From a virus, in IMG/VR virus record IMGVR_UViG_3300009703_002827, positions 1-51,919 of that record: a stretch of DNA of 51,919 nt; one strand, written 5' to 3'. Shown here piece after piece: positions 40,981 to 49,277 of this stretch. Position 1 is the stretch's first letter. Each line of letters starts with the position of its first letter. The notes under the pieces were generated by a model. It searched no databases, had not been told where the DNA came from, and saw nothing but the letters and a program-made list of their open reading frames with translations. The position numbers and the translations under genes are program-made.

Positions 40981-42819
40981 TTAATACTCACTCGACCCCG
41001 GACCGGTAAGTGACGATTCGGACTGCACAACAATTTTGTTAATAAACGAAGTTGAATCGTTCAAAAACGGATATTTATAGTACGGCATCGAAACATCAGC
41101 TCCCGCTGTTGTTACATCTTGTTCCGGGTAAATTGGATTCCATAAAAGTAAATTTAGACCTTCAAGTTCATATGTACCATCAATTCGGCATGTTGAAACT
41201 TTGGCAACACCTTCAAGGTTAAGTATATCAGTTACCATTCCAGATATACTCAACGACGTACCTAATTTGAACTCCCTGAAATAATTAACAATTATACCGT
41301 TAACTGCGTTTTGGATTGATTCAAAACTTCTCGTCGATGTAGAGTCTCTATATACTTTTAATTGTGTTTCGTCTTTTACGCTAACGTCAGGAGATGATCC
41401 AATTGCTGGTAATCCAATATCGGCAGCAATATAAACTGGATCCATTATAAGCACTTCTGTTGTTAGTGTTTTATTTTCTCGAAGACCGGATACTAAGAGA
41501 TTTTTCTGAGACGGTGTCAAGTAGTTAGCGCGCGCAATGCCCGTCGTCGATTGTTCGATCTTAGGTACAACGTAACAATACAAATTATTAAAATCGCAAG
41601 AATCGGCAAAGTTAACTTGATTTAATAATGTTCTCGGCTCGTCATTAGACCTACTTAACTTTAACGTATTAACATTATAATCAAAATGGCCATCCAAATA
41701 ATCCCAATTGTTTACTACCTTAACGTCTCGTATAATATTACTATATGTTTGGAAGAGATAGTTTTCATGATCTTCTTTTGTAACTAAACGATATTGTGTC
41801 GCGAAAACTTTTGGTGCTCTTTCACGAATATCATCAACTGTTTCACCAACATAATAATCACTTGATGAATCACTGTTAGTAAATTGCAGCAGAACTAGCT
41901 GTTCTTGTGTAGCGTATCTTATGTTAGTGTCTTTTATCTCGCCATAAATGTCAGTAAATTGAACATTGTCATAAGTGACTAGCTTACTACGGTTTATAGC
42001 TCCAGGTCCAACTTGACCGGCTGCACCATCGCTAAGCAAATAATATACAGCAATTTGGTCGCCTGAATTTAATTTCTTACCAGTCCTACCATTACCAAAC
42101 TTTAATTCGTATCGCTTATTCTCGTTTAATCTAACTTCATACCCTCTACCTGTACTTCTCTCCAAAAACAAACTCGACGTTCTTGTCCATTCTGACCATT
42201 TTTGCGTATTAACATCTTTAACATATACATGTATATTAAAGTGGTCTATAATTAAGTCATCGCCTGGTAGCAAAATGAACGTTTCATATTCTTCACCAAC
42301 AGCTGTCAATAATGGATATTCTTCAAACTTACCTTGATGTAAGATATGCTTTTCAGATAATGATGTTAAGTTTTGAGTACCTGCATCTGTTTTTGTAAAT
42401 GTTACATCTTGATTAAACGAATAATGTACCCCGCCAATATTAAAGAAAGAATATCTCGGTATGGTATATGTACTTGGAACTAAATTTTGTGTTGCTGTAG
42501 CATCAAACGTTAAAGCGCTGCTTTGATTACCAACAGGCTTATAATCTAGAGACTTGACAATTCTGTTCATATTCTCGTAAAGCTCAGTTTCAGAGAACAT
42601 AGATTCAGTTGCTGTTTGGTTTAGATAAAAGAGTAGCGTGTGATAGCTGTACGCAATAATATCTATCATCGACGAAATATTACTACCTTCAAAATCTTGC
42701 CCGGTAAAGGTACTGTTGTCGCGTAAGCGCTGTTTCATCAGCGATTTCAAGCTTTGCGCATCAAATGCTGCGTATGCTGTTTTGGGCAATGTAAAATCTG
42801 TTAATTCTTGTTTAGCCAT
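40981..42819 (-). CDS. baseplate wedge protein, T4 gp6-like (baseplate J family)
   Basis: A 612-residue product. The ATG at 42819 (MAKQELTDFTLPKTAYAAFDA) has AGGAAG upstream and is preferred over a TTG 27 nt earlier. The N-terminal FDAQSLKSLMKQRLRDNSTFTGQDFEGSNISSMIDIIAY...LFYLNQTATESMFSETEL matches the gp6/baseplate-J opening. The middle QIAVYYLLSDGAAGQVGPGAINRS and RAPKVFATQYRLVTKEDHENYL are typical of the family. It forms the wedge ring joining gp25 and gp53. Confidence 0.85.
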   Translation of the reverse strand: MAKQELTDFTLPKTAYAAFDAQSLKSLMKQRLRDNSTFTGQDFEGSNISSMIDIIAYSYHTLLFYLNQTATESMFSETELYENMNRIVKSLDYKPVGNQSSALTFDATATQNLVPSTYTIPRYSFFNIGGVHYSFNQDVTFTKTDAGTQNLTSLSEKHILHQGKFEEYPLLTAVGEEYETFILLPGDDLIIDHFNIHVYVKDVNTQKWSEWTRTSSLFLERSTGRGYEVRLNENKRYELKFGNGRTGKKLNSGDQIAVYYLLSDGAAGQVGPGAINRSKLVTYDNVQFTDIYGEIKDTNIRYATQEQLVLLQFTNSDSSSDYYVGETVDDIRERAPKVFATQYRLVTKEDHENYLFQTYSNIIRDVKVVNNWDYLDGHFDYNVNTLKLSRSNDEPRTLLNQVNFADSCDFNNLYCYVVPKIEQSTTGIARANYLTPSQKNLLVSGLRENKTLTTEVLIMDPVYIAADIGLPAIGSSPDVSVKDETQLKVYRDSTSTRSFESIQNAVNGIIVNYFREFKLGTSLSISGMVTDILNLEGVAKVSTCRIDGTYELEGLNLLLWNPIYPEQDVTTAGADVSMPYYKYPFLNDSTSFINKIVVQSESSLTGPGSSEY

Positions 42820-42832
42820 TATTCTTCCTATT

Positions 42833-43354
42833 CTATAAAGTGTCAAACTTAAATCCGTCTGAATTTAATCTTCCTTTCATCTTTTGCGCACCAACTGTCG
42901 TGTCTTTTATTTTAATACCAAACTCAATTTCATATGTACCAGATTCTTCATACCCAACTACGTGTAGCGATGATATCTCAATTCTAGGTTCTTGATTAGG
43001 TACATCAATTAAAACTGTGCGAGCGATTCGATCCGCTGTAACTCGATTCACCGGTTCAAAGCAATATGCTCCTAAATTTAATCCAAATGTGGGATTTAAT
43101 AATTTTTGTCCTGGTCTTGTAGTTAATAAATTTTCAATAGAATTTTTAATATCAGCTATATCCTGTAAATGCGTAATATCCGTATTAATAAACGCTCCAG
43201 GATTCGCTGCATTATTATTTACATTAGTATACTGCAGATCTAACGCAATATCTTTATATGTGTAATTATCATTGCCTTCAACATTGGGATTTGGATTATT
43301 CACAGTTGCCTGTGGTTTAACACTTTTCAGCTCATTTAGATTAATAGATCCCAT
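42833..43354 (-). CDS. baseplate wedge protein, T4 gp25-like
   Basis: A 173-residue member of the gp25/lysozyme-like baseplate family (T4 gp25 is 132 residues; the extra is an N-terminal Asn/Pro-rich tail). Key segments are DIADIKNSIENLLTTRPGQKLLNPTFGLNLGAYCFEPVN, with the conserved R-x-G and P-x-F-G elements, and EISSLHVVGYEESGTYEIEFGIKI. It anchors the sheath to the wedge. It precedes gp6 as in T4-like phages. An AATAAATA box lies 6 bases upstream. Confidence 0.88.
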   Translation of the reverse strand: MGSINLNELKSVKPQATVNNPNPNVEGNDNYTYKDIALDLQYTNVNNNAANPGAFINTDITHLQDIADIKNSIENLLTTRPGQKLLNPTFGLNLGAYCFEPVNRVTADRIARTVLIDVPNQEPRIEISSLHVVGYEESGTYEIEFGIKIKDTTVGAQKMKGRLNSDGFKFDTL

Positions 43355-43360
43355 ATAAAG

Positions 43361-43368
43361 TATTTATT
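43361..43368 (-). promoter_or_regulatory. late-promoter-like box (AATAAATA), minus strand
   Basis: Six bases before the ATG at 43354; divergent from 43413-43420. Confidence 0.5.
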
Positions 43369-43412
43369 ACTAACAAATTCGTTCCTAAAGCCTATAATAA
43401 TATGTCGAAATA

Positions 43413-43420
43413 AATAAATA
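43413..43420 (+). promoter_or_regulatory. late-promoter-like box (AATAAATA)
   Basis: Ten bases before the ATG at 43431. Confidence 0.5.
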
Positions 43421-43430
43421 TTTGTACGTT

Positions 43431-43982
43431 ATGAGCAAATTTGATGTCATCGTAGAGGCTGCCTTGAATAGATTTCAAGGTACTAACTTTTTAGTCGGAG
43501 ATCGTGTTAAACTTATTGATAATTACGCCTCACATGAGTGGTCTAGGAAACAACCTGCTCTCAAACTCGAGAGAATTAAGGAAATGATCGATTCTGGCGA
43601 TAATATTCGAGTTACTGCTGTAAAAGCTCAACGACCACCTGTTGCTGATTCTGGTTCTTTTGAAGCAGTTGACGATTTTTATGTTGATATTATGAGAGAA
43701 GCTGCTCCTGGTCTGTTTTTACCAAGTCAGGTATTTACATTTCCTCAAGAACTACTTGAATATATTGATGATGGCATCAATTTATCAGGTCCGACTCCAG
43801 AAGGACAAATTCGTAAAGATAATTCTAATATTAAACCTGAACAGCTTGATCAAGATCCTGACGAGTTGAGACAGAAGCAAACAAGATGTGAGCACCCTAA
43901 AAAGGAAATGCCTGCTGATAATGTAGATATTAATGTAGAGCCTGCTGCTCAATCATATACTGCAAAGTATGTTGAAGGTTAA
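43431..43982 (+). CDS. hypothetical protein, 183 residues
   Basis: ATG 43431 is chosen over a TTG 9 nt earlier. It begins MSKFDVIVEAALNRFQGTNFLVGDRVKLI: the N-terminal tag resembles other proteins here, then an SH3-like LVGDRVKLIDNY segment, and a Pro/Glu/Asp-rich C-terminal half with a Cys-His pair (TRCEHPKKE). The function is unknown; it may be a small virion or DNA-associated protein. Its TAA shares TTAA with the convergent clamp-loader gene. Confidence 0.7.
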   Translation: MSKFDVIVEAALNRFQGTNFLVGDRVKLIDNYASHEWSRKQPALKLERIKEMIDSGDNIRVTAVKAQRPPVADSGSFEAVDDFYVDIMREAAPGLFLPSQVFTFPQELLEYIDDGINLSGPTPEGQIRKDNSNIKPEQLDQDPDELRQKQTRCEHPKKEMPADNVDINVEPAAQSYTAKYVEG

Positions 43983-44905
43983 TTCTTAGAAAGTTCAGAA
44001 AGTTGTATTAAGCAGCTATATGCGTTAATCTCCTGATCTACAACAAAAGCACTTCTATACAAAGCTTCCGCAACTGCAACTAATTGCATCTTCTTATTTT
44101 CGTCGTTAGATTGATCTATTTCGTTAAAGATCATTTTTAATAATACTGGATAATCAGAATTGAAGCGATCTTCATTTTCAATAATATACTTTCTAACTCG
44201 AAGTACGTGTCCATTTGTGGTTAGCTTTAATATTTGCTTGGCGAACGCTTCACCCTTTTCTGAACTACATATTTTAATTTGCCCATCAGCTGTACAGCTC
44301 TTTTGAACTTCATTAATAATCTTTCTTAGATCAGGATACGTATGCTTTATAAATTTTGTTAACTGTTCGGTTTGATCTTGAGTAACTTCAACATTTTGTT
44401 GTTTTAATATATGATGAACTCGCTCAATACATTCCTCAACTGGAGGTGTTAAGTCTAAACTTTGACATCTACTCTGTAGTGCAGGTATAATTCTATGGCC
44501 ATAATTTGCAGTAAGGATGAATCGTGTAATTTCAGAATACTCTTCCATTACATTGCGAAGAGCTCGTTGTGCGTCTTGACTTAAACCATCGCATTCATCT
44601 AAAATAATAACTTTAATCGCGCCATCGAGACTCATTGTTCGAGCGAACTGAACTACTTTAGTGCGTATAGTATCAATACCGTTCTCGTCGGAAGCGTTAA
44701 TATATAGATATTGAGACTTGAGCACATCATTAACTAACACTTTAGCGAGTGTAGTCTTGCCAACTCCCGGGCTTCCAACTAAAAGTAAATTGGGTATTTC
44801 TTTTTCACTTACAAATTTACTAATAACAGTTTCGTTTTCATGAGACAATATAACATCGCCTATAACTGATGGCCTATACTTTTCTATCCAAAGATTATCA
44901 AACAT
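43979..44905 (-). CDS. sliding-clamp loader ATPase subunit, T4 gp44/RFC-small-subunit-like
   Basis: A 308-residue AAA+ protein from ATG 44905 (MFDNLWIEKYRPSVIGDVI). Motifs: the N-terminal EKYRP box, Walker A GSPGVGKTT (about 44-52), Walker B ILDECDGLS, sensor ILTAN, and the SRC arginine-finger motif in LQSRCQSLDL; a C-terminal helical collar follows. It loads the phage sliding clamp on DNA and is the large subunit type in T4. It sits directly after dUTPase with a 1-bp gap and lies in the 45669-43979 operon. Confidence 0.93.
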   Translation of the reverse strand: MFDNLWIEKYRPSVIGDVILSHENETVISKFVSEKEIPNLLLVGSPGVGKTTLAKVLVNDVLKSQYLYINASDENGIDTIRTKVVQFARTMSLDGAIKVIILDECDGLSQDAQRALRNVMEEYSEITRFILTANYGHRIIPALQSRCQSLDLTPPVEECIERVHHILKQQNVEVTQDQTEQLTKFIKHTYPDLRKIINEVQKSCTADGQIKICSSEKGEAFAKQILKLTTNGHVLRVRKYIIENEDRFNSDYPVLLKMIFNEIDQSNDENKKMQLVAVAEALYRSAFVVDQEINAYSCLIQLSELSKN

Positions 44906-44906
44906 A

Positions 44907-45395
44907 TTAATTTCCTGAGCTACCAAATCCTTTATCACCTCTGTCTGAATCGACAATCTCATCTGCCCATTCACACTTTGGATGTATTAAAGGATATACT
45001 ACGAATTGCGCAATTCTATCACCTTTTTTAACAATGTACGGTTCTTTACCAAAGTTGTATAGCTTTACACCAAGATCACCTCGGTAACCATTATCAATTA
45101 CCCCTAAATGCGGTTGTATGCTATGCTTAAATCCCAATCCTGAGCGTGGTTCAATTCTAAACCAAAACCCTTGTTCAATAAACGCTAATACTAGACCGAC
45201 AGGTACAACAGCGCTATCACCAGGCGAAATACAAACTTCGTCAACAGATGTTAAATCATAACCTGAATCGCCTGTACCAATACTATCATTGTTAGCTTTT
45301 GGCAACTTAGCGTCGTTATGAGTCTTTACAAATTTAACTGCAGGGTTGAGTACTAGATGTTGTCTTACATGTAACGATTCTGAATTTTCCGACAT
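44907..45395 (-). CDS. dut: dUTP diphosphatase (trimeric dUTPase)
   Basis: A 162-residue enzyme that hydrolyses dUTP to dUMP and PPi, keeping uracil out of phage DNA and feeding dTMP synthesis. All five family motifs appear: GDSGYDLTS, RSGLGFKHSI, GVIDNGYRGDLGVKLYNFG with the catalytic Asp, GDRIAQFVV, and the C-terminal RGDKGFGSSG P-loop-like tail that closes over the active site. The 30-residue N-terminal extension is normal. The pyrophosphate released is a substrate for the pyrophosphatase gene in this window. Confidence 0.96.
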   Translation of the reverse strand: MSENSESLHVRQHLVLNPAVKFVKTHNDAKLPKANNDSIGTGDSGYDLTSVDEVCISPGDSAVVPVGLVLAFIEQGFWFRIEPRSGLGFKHSIQPHLGVIDNGYRGDLGVKLYNFGKEPYIVKKGDRIAQFVVYPLIHPKCEWADEIVDSDRGDKGFGSSGN

Positions 45396-45457
45396 AGCTT
45401 CTTAATTTCATCCCATAATAAGATACCCATCCCATAAATCCAGTAAAAAACTACCAT
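45365..45457 (-). CDS. 30-residue membrane peptide overlapping dUTPase
   Basis: The ATG at 45457 overlaps the TAA of the 70-residue gene (TAATG). The product MVVFYWIYGMGILLW... is a short hydrophobic segment followed by a basic tail (EIKKLCRKIQNRYM). It fills the only gap in the operon and runs 31 nt into dut in another frame. Plausible small membrane protein; could be chance. Confidence 0.4.
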   Translation of the reverse strand: MVVFYWIYGMGILLWDEIKKLCRKIQNRYM

Positions 45458-45669
45458 TAAATCCAGGTGGTACCAAAATCGTAGGTCTTACCGTCTGGAC
45501 CAATCTTTGGCTGTGGTGTTTCATTAAGAAGAGTATCACCAGAACTTTGCGCTCCGGATTGACCTTCAACAGTTACACCGCCATTAGATTGAATCCATTG
45601 AACTAAATCTTGAACCTTCTGATCGCTTATTGTATATACTCCATGGTTTTCTATCCATAAATTAGCCAT
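45457..45669 (-). CDS. hypothetical protein, 70 residues
   Basis: Starts MANLWIENHGVYTISDQKVQDLVQWI, a small helix-containing domain followed by a Gly/Gln/Ser-rich linker and YDFGTTWI ending. No family recognised. First gene of the nucleotide/replication operon (with dut and clamp loader). Promoter 45676-45703 places the expected transcription start at the A of its ATG. Confidence 0.7.
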   Translation of the reverse strand: MANLWIENHGVYTISDQKVQDLVQWIQSNGGVTVEGQSGAQSSGDTLLNETPQPKIGPDGKTYDFGTTWI

Positions 45670-45675
45670 ATTAAT

Positions 45676-45703
45676 ATTATACGTGCTATAACGAAGAATT
45701 CAA
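45676..45703 (-). promoter_or_regulatory. sigma-70-like promoter of the dut/clamp-loader operon, leaderless
   Basis: TTGAAT (45698-45703), 16-nt spacer, TATAAT (45676-45681) on the minus strand; the expected start is the ATG itself at 45669. Back to back with the late-type box at 45703-45710. Confidence 0.6.
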
Positions 45704-45710
45704 CTAAATA
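45703..45710 (+). promoter_or_regulatory. late-promoter-like box (ACTAAATA)
   Basis: Seven bases before the ATG at 45718; the intervening TTTTCGC has no ribosome site. Confidence 0.45.
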
Positions 45711-45717
45711 TTTTCGC

Positions 45718-46215
45718 ATGAGTCAAGACAATGATGAAATTAAGTCTTTAGTTGACCAACTAAAAGACAATACAGTTGTTAATAATTCCATACAACAAGC
45801 TCCGGAACAGTTTCATTTAGAAAAAGAGGATATTGAAGATTTTGTTGTACAAAATTCTGGCAAATTAATTAATGAAAGCCTCGATGTTATGAACAATGTT
45901 AAAGACTACATAATGGCATCAGGTGACCCAGATAGTATTAGCGCGCTTTCTGAATTGATTAGAGCGTCAAGTGGCGCCATCGAATCTCTTAATAAGATTG
46001 TAATACAGAATAAGCGATCAGCAACTACTATCGCAGCAAAGAGAATGGATATCGATTCCAAACATGCTATCGAAGAAAAGAAGAATGAAAATGGGTTAAT
46101 AGGTACTAGAGAGGAAATCTTCAAAAAGATCTTAGACGACGCTAAGGTAATTGATGTTCAAGATGCTGACCCTAATCTAGACCAAGATCCTGAGGCTGAT
46201 CGACCTCAAGCCTAG
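45718..46215 (+). CDS. possible terminase small subunit, T4 gp16-like
   Basis: A 165-residue protein. Architecture resembles T4 gp16: an acidic N-terminus, a central helical hairpin (ESLDVMNNVKDYIMASGDPDSISALSELIRASSGAIESLNKIVI), then a LIGTREEIFKKI segment near residue 127 and an acidic tail. gp16 family proteins form rings and start DNA packaging. Sequence identity cannot be judged here, so the call rests on layout and T4-like context. Its 3' end overlaps the convergent 392-residue gene by 44 nt. Confidence 0.45.
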   Translation: MSQDNDEIKSLVDQLKDNTVVNNSIQQAPEQFHLEKEDIEDFVVQNSGKLINESLDVMNNVKDYIMASGDPDSISALSELIRASSGAIESLNKIVIQNKRSATTIAAKRMDIDSKHAIEEKKNENGLIGTREEIFKKILDDAKVIDVQDADPNLDQDPEADRPQA

Positions 46216-47350
46216 AATTCGATGTAACAAGTTTGTTAAGTTTTTGTATCTTGTTAAACATAGCATCTACGACAATCTTAGAATCCTCTACAACAACATT
46301 AAACGTTGGGCCGCCATCTTTAATTTTACGCTCGTTTTGAGCAACACGGTTATATGATAGGATTTTATATATTGCCCCTAATGTATCAGCTACAATTTCA
46401 TCAACAATGGTAATAGACTGAGACATACGCACCCAATGCATATGATCTGTCATTAAATTTTCACCGTGTGCTTCAAGCGGTGTTGAGTGTGAATCTAAAA
46501 CGCGGCTCATATGTATACGATAGTGAGTGCTTACCTTTTTAGATGATTCTAAAATATTAACTTTCGCATCATCTGTTAATTTATCTTGAACGTTTGGTGG
46601 TACAGCTGACGGTATTACACTCGCACCACCAACTGTTTTTAATATAGTATGTGAAACGTCAAAATAAGGTATAACCGTATTATCAGCATATTCAAACATT
46701 CTACCTAACAAACCAATACTATCACTAAACTCAGTAAAAAAATCAGCCGTTTCGTCAGTTATTAATTTTTTATATTCTTGTTTAACTAAATGATGCGCTT
46801 TTCTATATCGCTCATACCAGTACACTAAAAATTCATCATTCATTGTACTGGCGCCAAAATTTGTACTCAGTTTATCTATTATATTTTCGACATTTTGTGA
46901 AACATCATTTTCAGGTATTTCAACCCATGTATCTAAACCTGATACAATATTAAATGCTTGAAAATAGGTTTTACCGTCTTCGACTTTTTTTGCAGGCAGA
47001 TTATCTTTAGCTCTAATCCATACTTGATTTTTACCCAAGTATCCATTTATGCCAATTAAGTCATATTTCTTATCACCTTTATTTGCATCGGTAACATTTA
47101 TACCGCTAGCATATAATTTAGAATTAAACGTCCCGTCGTTTATACTTTGAAACAACTTTGCCTGCTCTGTAATAGGGTCATTCAAATGCTTCGTTTCATT
47201 CCAAGCATAGTTAGCAGCTACATAGTCTCCATACTCATTAATAATTGAAACAAAGCTTGAAGTTGCAATATGAAAATCAACTGAATTTGCGATTTCATAA
47301 TCTGCAAGTTCAGCTACGCCAGTATTTTTTGGTATTTGTATTTCTGACAT
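46172..47350 (-). CDS. structural protein of the baseplate operon, 392 residues
   Basis: Starts MSEIQIPKNTGVAELADYE; mixed alpha/beta with long helices in the last third (FTEFSDSIGLLGRMFEYADN, QSITIVDEIVADTLGAIYKI). No named family. It is translated right after the hub-like gene (1-bp overlap at 47350) and so is probably a virion protein of the same module. Confidence 0.65.
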   Translation of the reverse strand: MSEIQIPKNTGVAELADYEIANSVDFHIATSSFVSIINEYGDYVAANYAWNETKHLNDPITEQAKLFQSINDGTFNSKLYASGINVTDANKGDKKYDLIGINGYLGKNQVWIRAKDNLPAKKVEDGKTYFQAFNIVSGLDTWVEIPENDVSQNVENIIDKLSTNFGASTMNDEFLVYWYERYRKAHHLVKQEYKKLITDETADFFTEFSDSIGLLGRMFEYADNTVIPYFDVSHTILKTVGGASVIPSAVPPNVQDKLTDDAKVNILESSKKVSTHYRIHMSRVLDSHSTPLEAHGENLMTDHMHWVRMSQSITIVDEIVADTLGAIYKILSYNRVAQNERKIKDGGPTFNVVVEDSKIVVDAMFNKIQKLNKLVTSNSRLEVDQPQDLGLD

Positions 47351-48918
47351 TATACTATTGCTGTTTGTGTTTCGTCAAACCCTAGACTGTCTATATTTAG
47401 AGATCTGTTTTTATAATAACCATCGTACATAGCTATAATATCGTCGTCAACGATAGGTTCAGATGCATGCGGTTTAACACATACAACCGTGTTTTTATAC
47501 CCTCCTCTATCGACGGCAAAATAATGGTCAACTGTTGTTGTAAGCCATTCTCCAATAAGTACCTTAGACATTGTCGCATTCTTTACTGCATCAGATGACG
47601 CGAATAATGCAAATCTACCAGAAGTTCTAGCAGTCGATCCATCAATATCATATGAAACAGATGGTGCTAATCCAAATAATTTCTTAAGAACTTGATTTAT
47701 ACCTTTCGCAATTCTTTCATCTTTAATATTACCGCCGGTATATTCATGCTTACAAATTATATTCTCAATTTTCTCGTCGCTTAGCGGAAATACAGTTTGC
47801 CCGTTGACGATGTCAGCATATAATCTTTGTGCTTTATTTCTTAAAGCGACCGCATGTGTATCTTTACTGTCTATTGTAAATTGTTTTGAACTAGAAGAAT
47901 AGTTATGTGAATGTGTAGTTATAAATTCTCGAATACTGTCTTTATTCGACATGTTGACATATTGATATGTAGGTAGCGTATTAAAGTTAGAAATTTGAGC
48001 TTTTGTTAAACCGTAAATATTAGTTTCAACCATATCAAAGTTATTTGTCGGGTCTTGTGACAATGTAATTTCACCGGTTTGTACGTTAAATGCGTCGATT
48101 AAATACGAATCGTAATCTGTATCGCCTTGAAGTATTCTATTATAATAACTTTCTAAAGGTCTCAAGAAAAATTTACCGTTACGCTCCCTGCCTAATAGAC
48201 AAAAGCCTTTTTGACCGGGGCTGACGTGCTCATCTAACATATACTCAATGTCATCAAATGCAGACGCATTATTAGGAGAGGTGTAAAATGTTTTTGTTAA
48301 ACCTTTGTTCCAATCATCTGCAAATATTATATTTTTACCTAAACAAGATTGAATGCGGTTTTTAATTCCTAGCCCCGTGTATGCTTTCCTCAAATCATTA
48401 CTTACCTGGCTTAAATTTACTTTGTCTTGTGAATCGGTAAATACAACATTAGACGTTGACCACTGTGTTGTATCTTCGCTTAATCGTTGCTCAGCAACCT
48501 CTACTAAAACAAATGTTTTTGTCTTAACAAATCCAGTATCAGATAATGTGTCTATTTCATCAGCAACAAAGAAATTATGTGATATAAGCCATTCATTATC
48601 CTGTACAGGGCCTTTTGGTTTAATTTTAATTGATAATGTGTCTCTACTATCTGTATTAAATGCGTATTTTGGGGTAAATACTCTATTAGCAGCTTCTTGA
48701 GCACTATCACCAAGTGAATCGATCACATTGCCTGTATTGTCGAATGATACATAGCCTTCCTTAAAAACAGAAAATATACTGTCCCTAATATAGATATCTT
48801 TAAGTATACCTACTGGTAACGGGATTGTGTCTGTCCCGTTAGATAAAATAAGTTCAACATTATACTCATGATTGTTAAATTGTATAGATGTTAATGATTC
48901 TGGTAATGTAAAGCTCAT
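47350..48918 (-). CDS. putative baseplate hub protein, T4 gp27-like
   Basis: A 522-residue beta-rich protein starting MSFTLPESLTSIQFNNHEYNVEL. It has a LPVGILKDIYIRDSIFSVFKEGYVSFDN opening and long strand-turn-strand patterns like hub/gp27 proteins, which form the torus below the tail tube. Placement in a gp53/gp48-54 cluster supports this. Confidence is limited because motif-level identity of gp27 is weak. Confidence 0.5.
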   Translation of the reverse strand: MSFTLPESLTSIQFNNHEYNVELILSNGTDTIPLPVGILKDIYIRDSIFSVFKEGYVSFDNTGNVIDSLGDSAQEAANRVFTPKYAFNTDSRDTLSIKIKPKGPVQDNEWLISHNFFVADEIDTLSDTGFVKTKTFVLVEVAEQRLSEDTTQWSTSNVVFTDSQDKVNLSQVSNDLRKAYTGLGIKNRIQSCLGKNIIFADDWNKGLTKTFYTSPNNASAFDDIEYMLDEHVSPGQKGFCLLGRERNGKFFLRPLESYYNRILQGDTDYDSYLIDAFNVQTGEITLSQDPTNNFDMVETNIYGLTKAQISNFNTLPTYQYVNMSNKDSIREFITTHSHNYSSSSKQFTIDSKDTHAVALRNKAQRLYADIVNGQTVFPLSDEKIENIICKHEYTGGNIKDERIAKGINQVLKKLFGLAPSVSYDIDGSTARTSGRFALFASSDAVKNATMSKVLIGEWLTTTVDHYFAVDRGGYKNTVVCVKPHASEPIVDDDIIAMYDGYYKNRSLNIDSLGFDETQTAIV

Positions 48919-49277
48919 CTTTGTATTTTATTTAACACTACATTAACTGCTTCTGATTTTAATATTCTAAGTAACGATCCAGGCTCGGGCAATATTACGG
49001 GATTCATAATTTTATTTGTGAGTAGAATGAGCCACCATAGCTCTTGTGTTTGATATTCTTGGTAGCTAAGTTCAACCCATGTTTGTTTACCTGTGACGCG
49101 AATATTATAGAAAAAAGACGAGTCTAGATCGTCGGGAATTTCTATTGTTTTAAGTATGTTGTAAGCGTAATAAACGTCGTCCGCTGTATACATATTAAAA
49201 ATTTGCTCATACGATGCATTTGATACATCGGGCATGGCTTTAATCTCATTTATATTTTTATATGTATCGTTTTTCAT
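48915..49277 (-). CDS. baseplate wedge protein, gp53/LysM-like
   Basis: 120 residues. The C-terminal half GKQTWVELSYQEYQTQELWWLILLTNKIMNPVILPEPGSLLRIL has the LysM-like layout (T-W-x-x-L-S-x-x-Y, L-W-W-x-I, N-x-I-x-x-P, P-G-x-L-x-I) seen in T4 gp53, the wedge component that joins wedges around the hub. It is shorter than T4 gp53 (196 residues). It overlaps both neighbours by 4 nt. Confidence 0.65.
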   Translation of the reverse strand: MKNDTYKNINEIKAMPDVSNASYEQIFNMYTADDVYYAYNILKTIEIPDDLDSSFFYNIRVTGKQTWVELSYQEYQTQELWWLILLTNKIMNPVILPEPGSLLRILKSEAVNVVLNKIQR

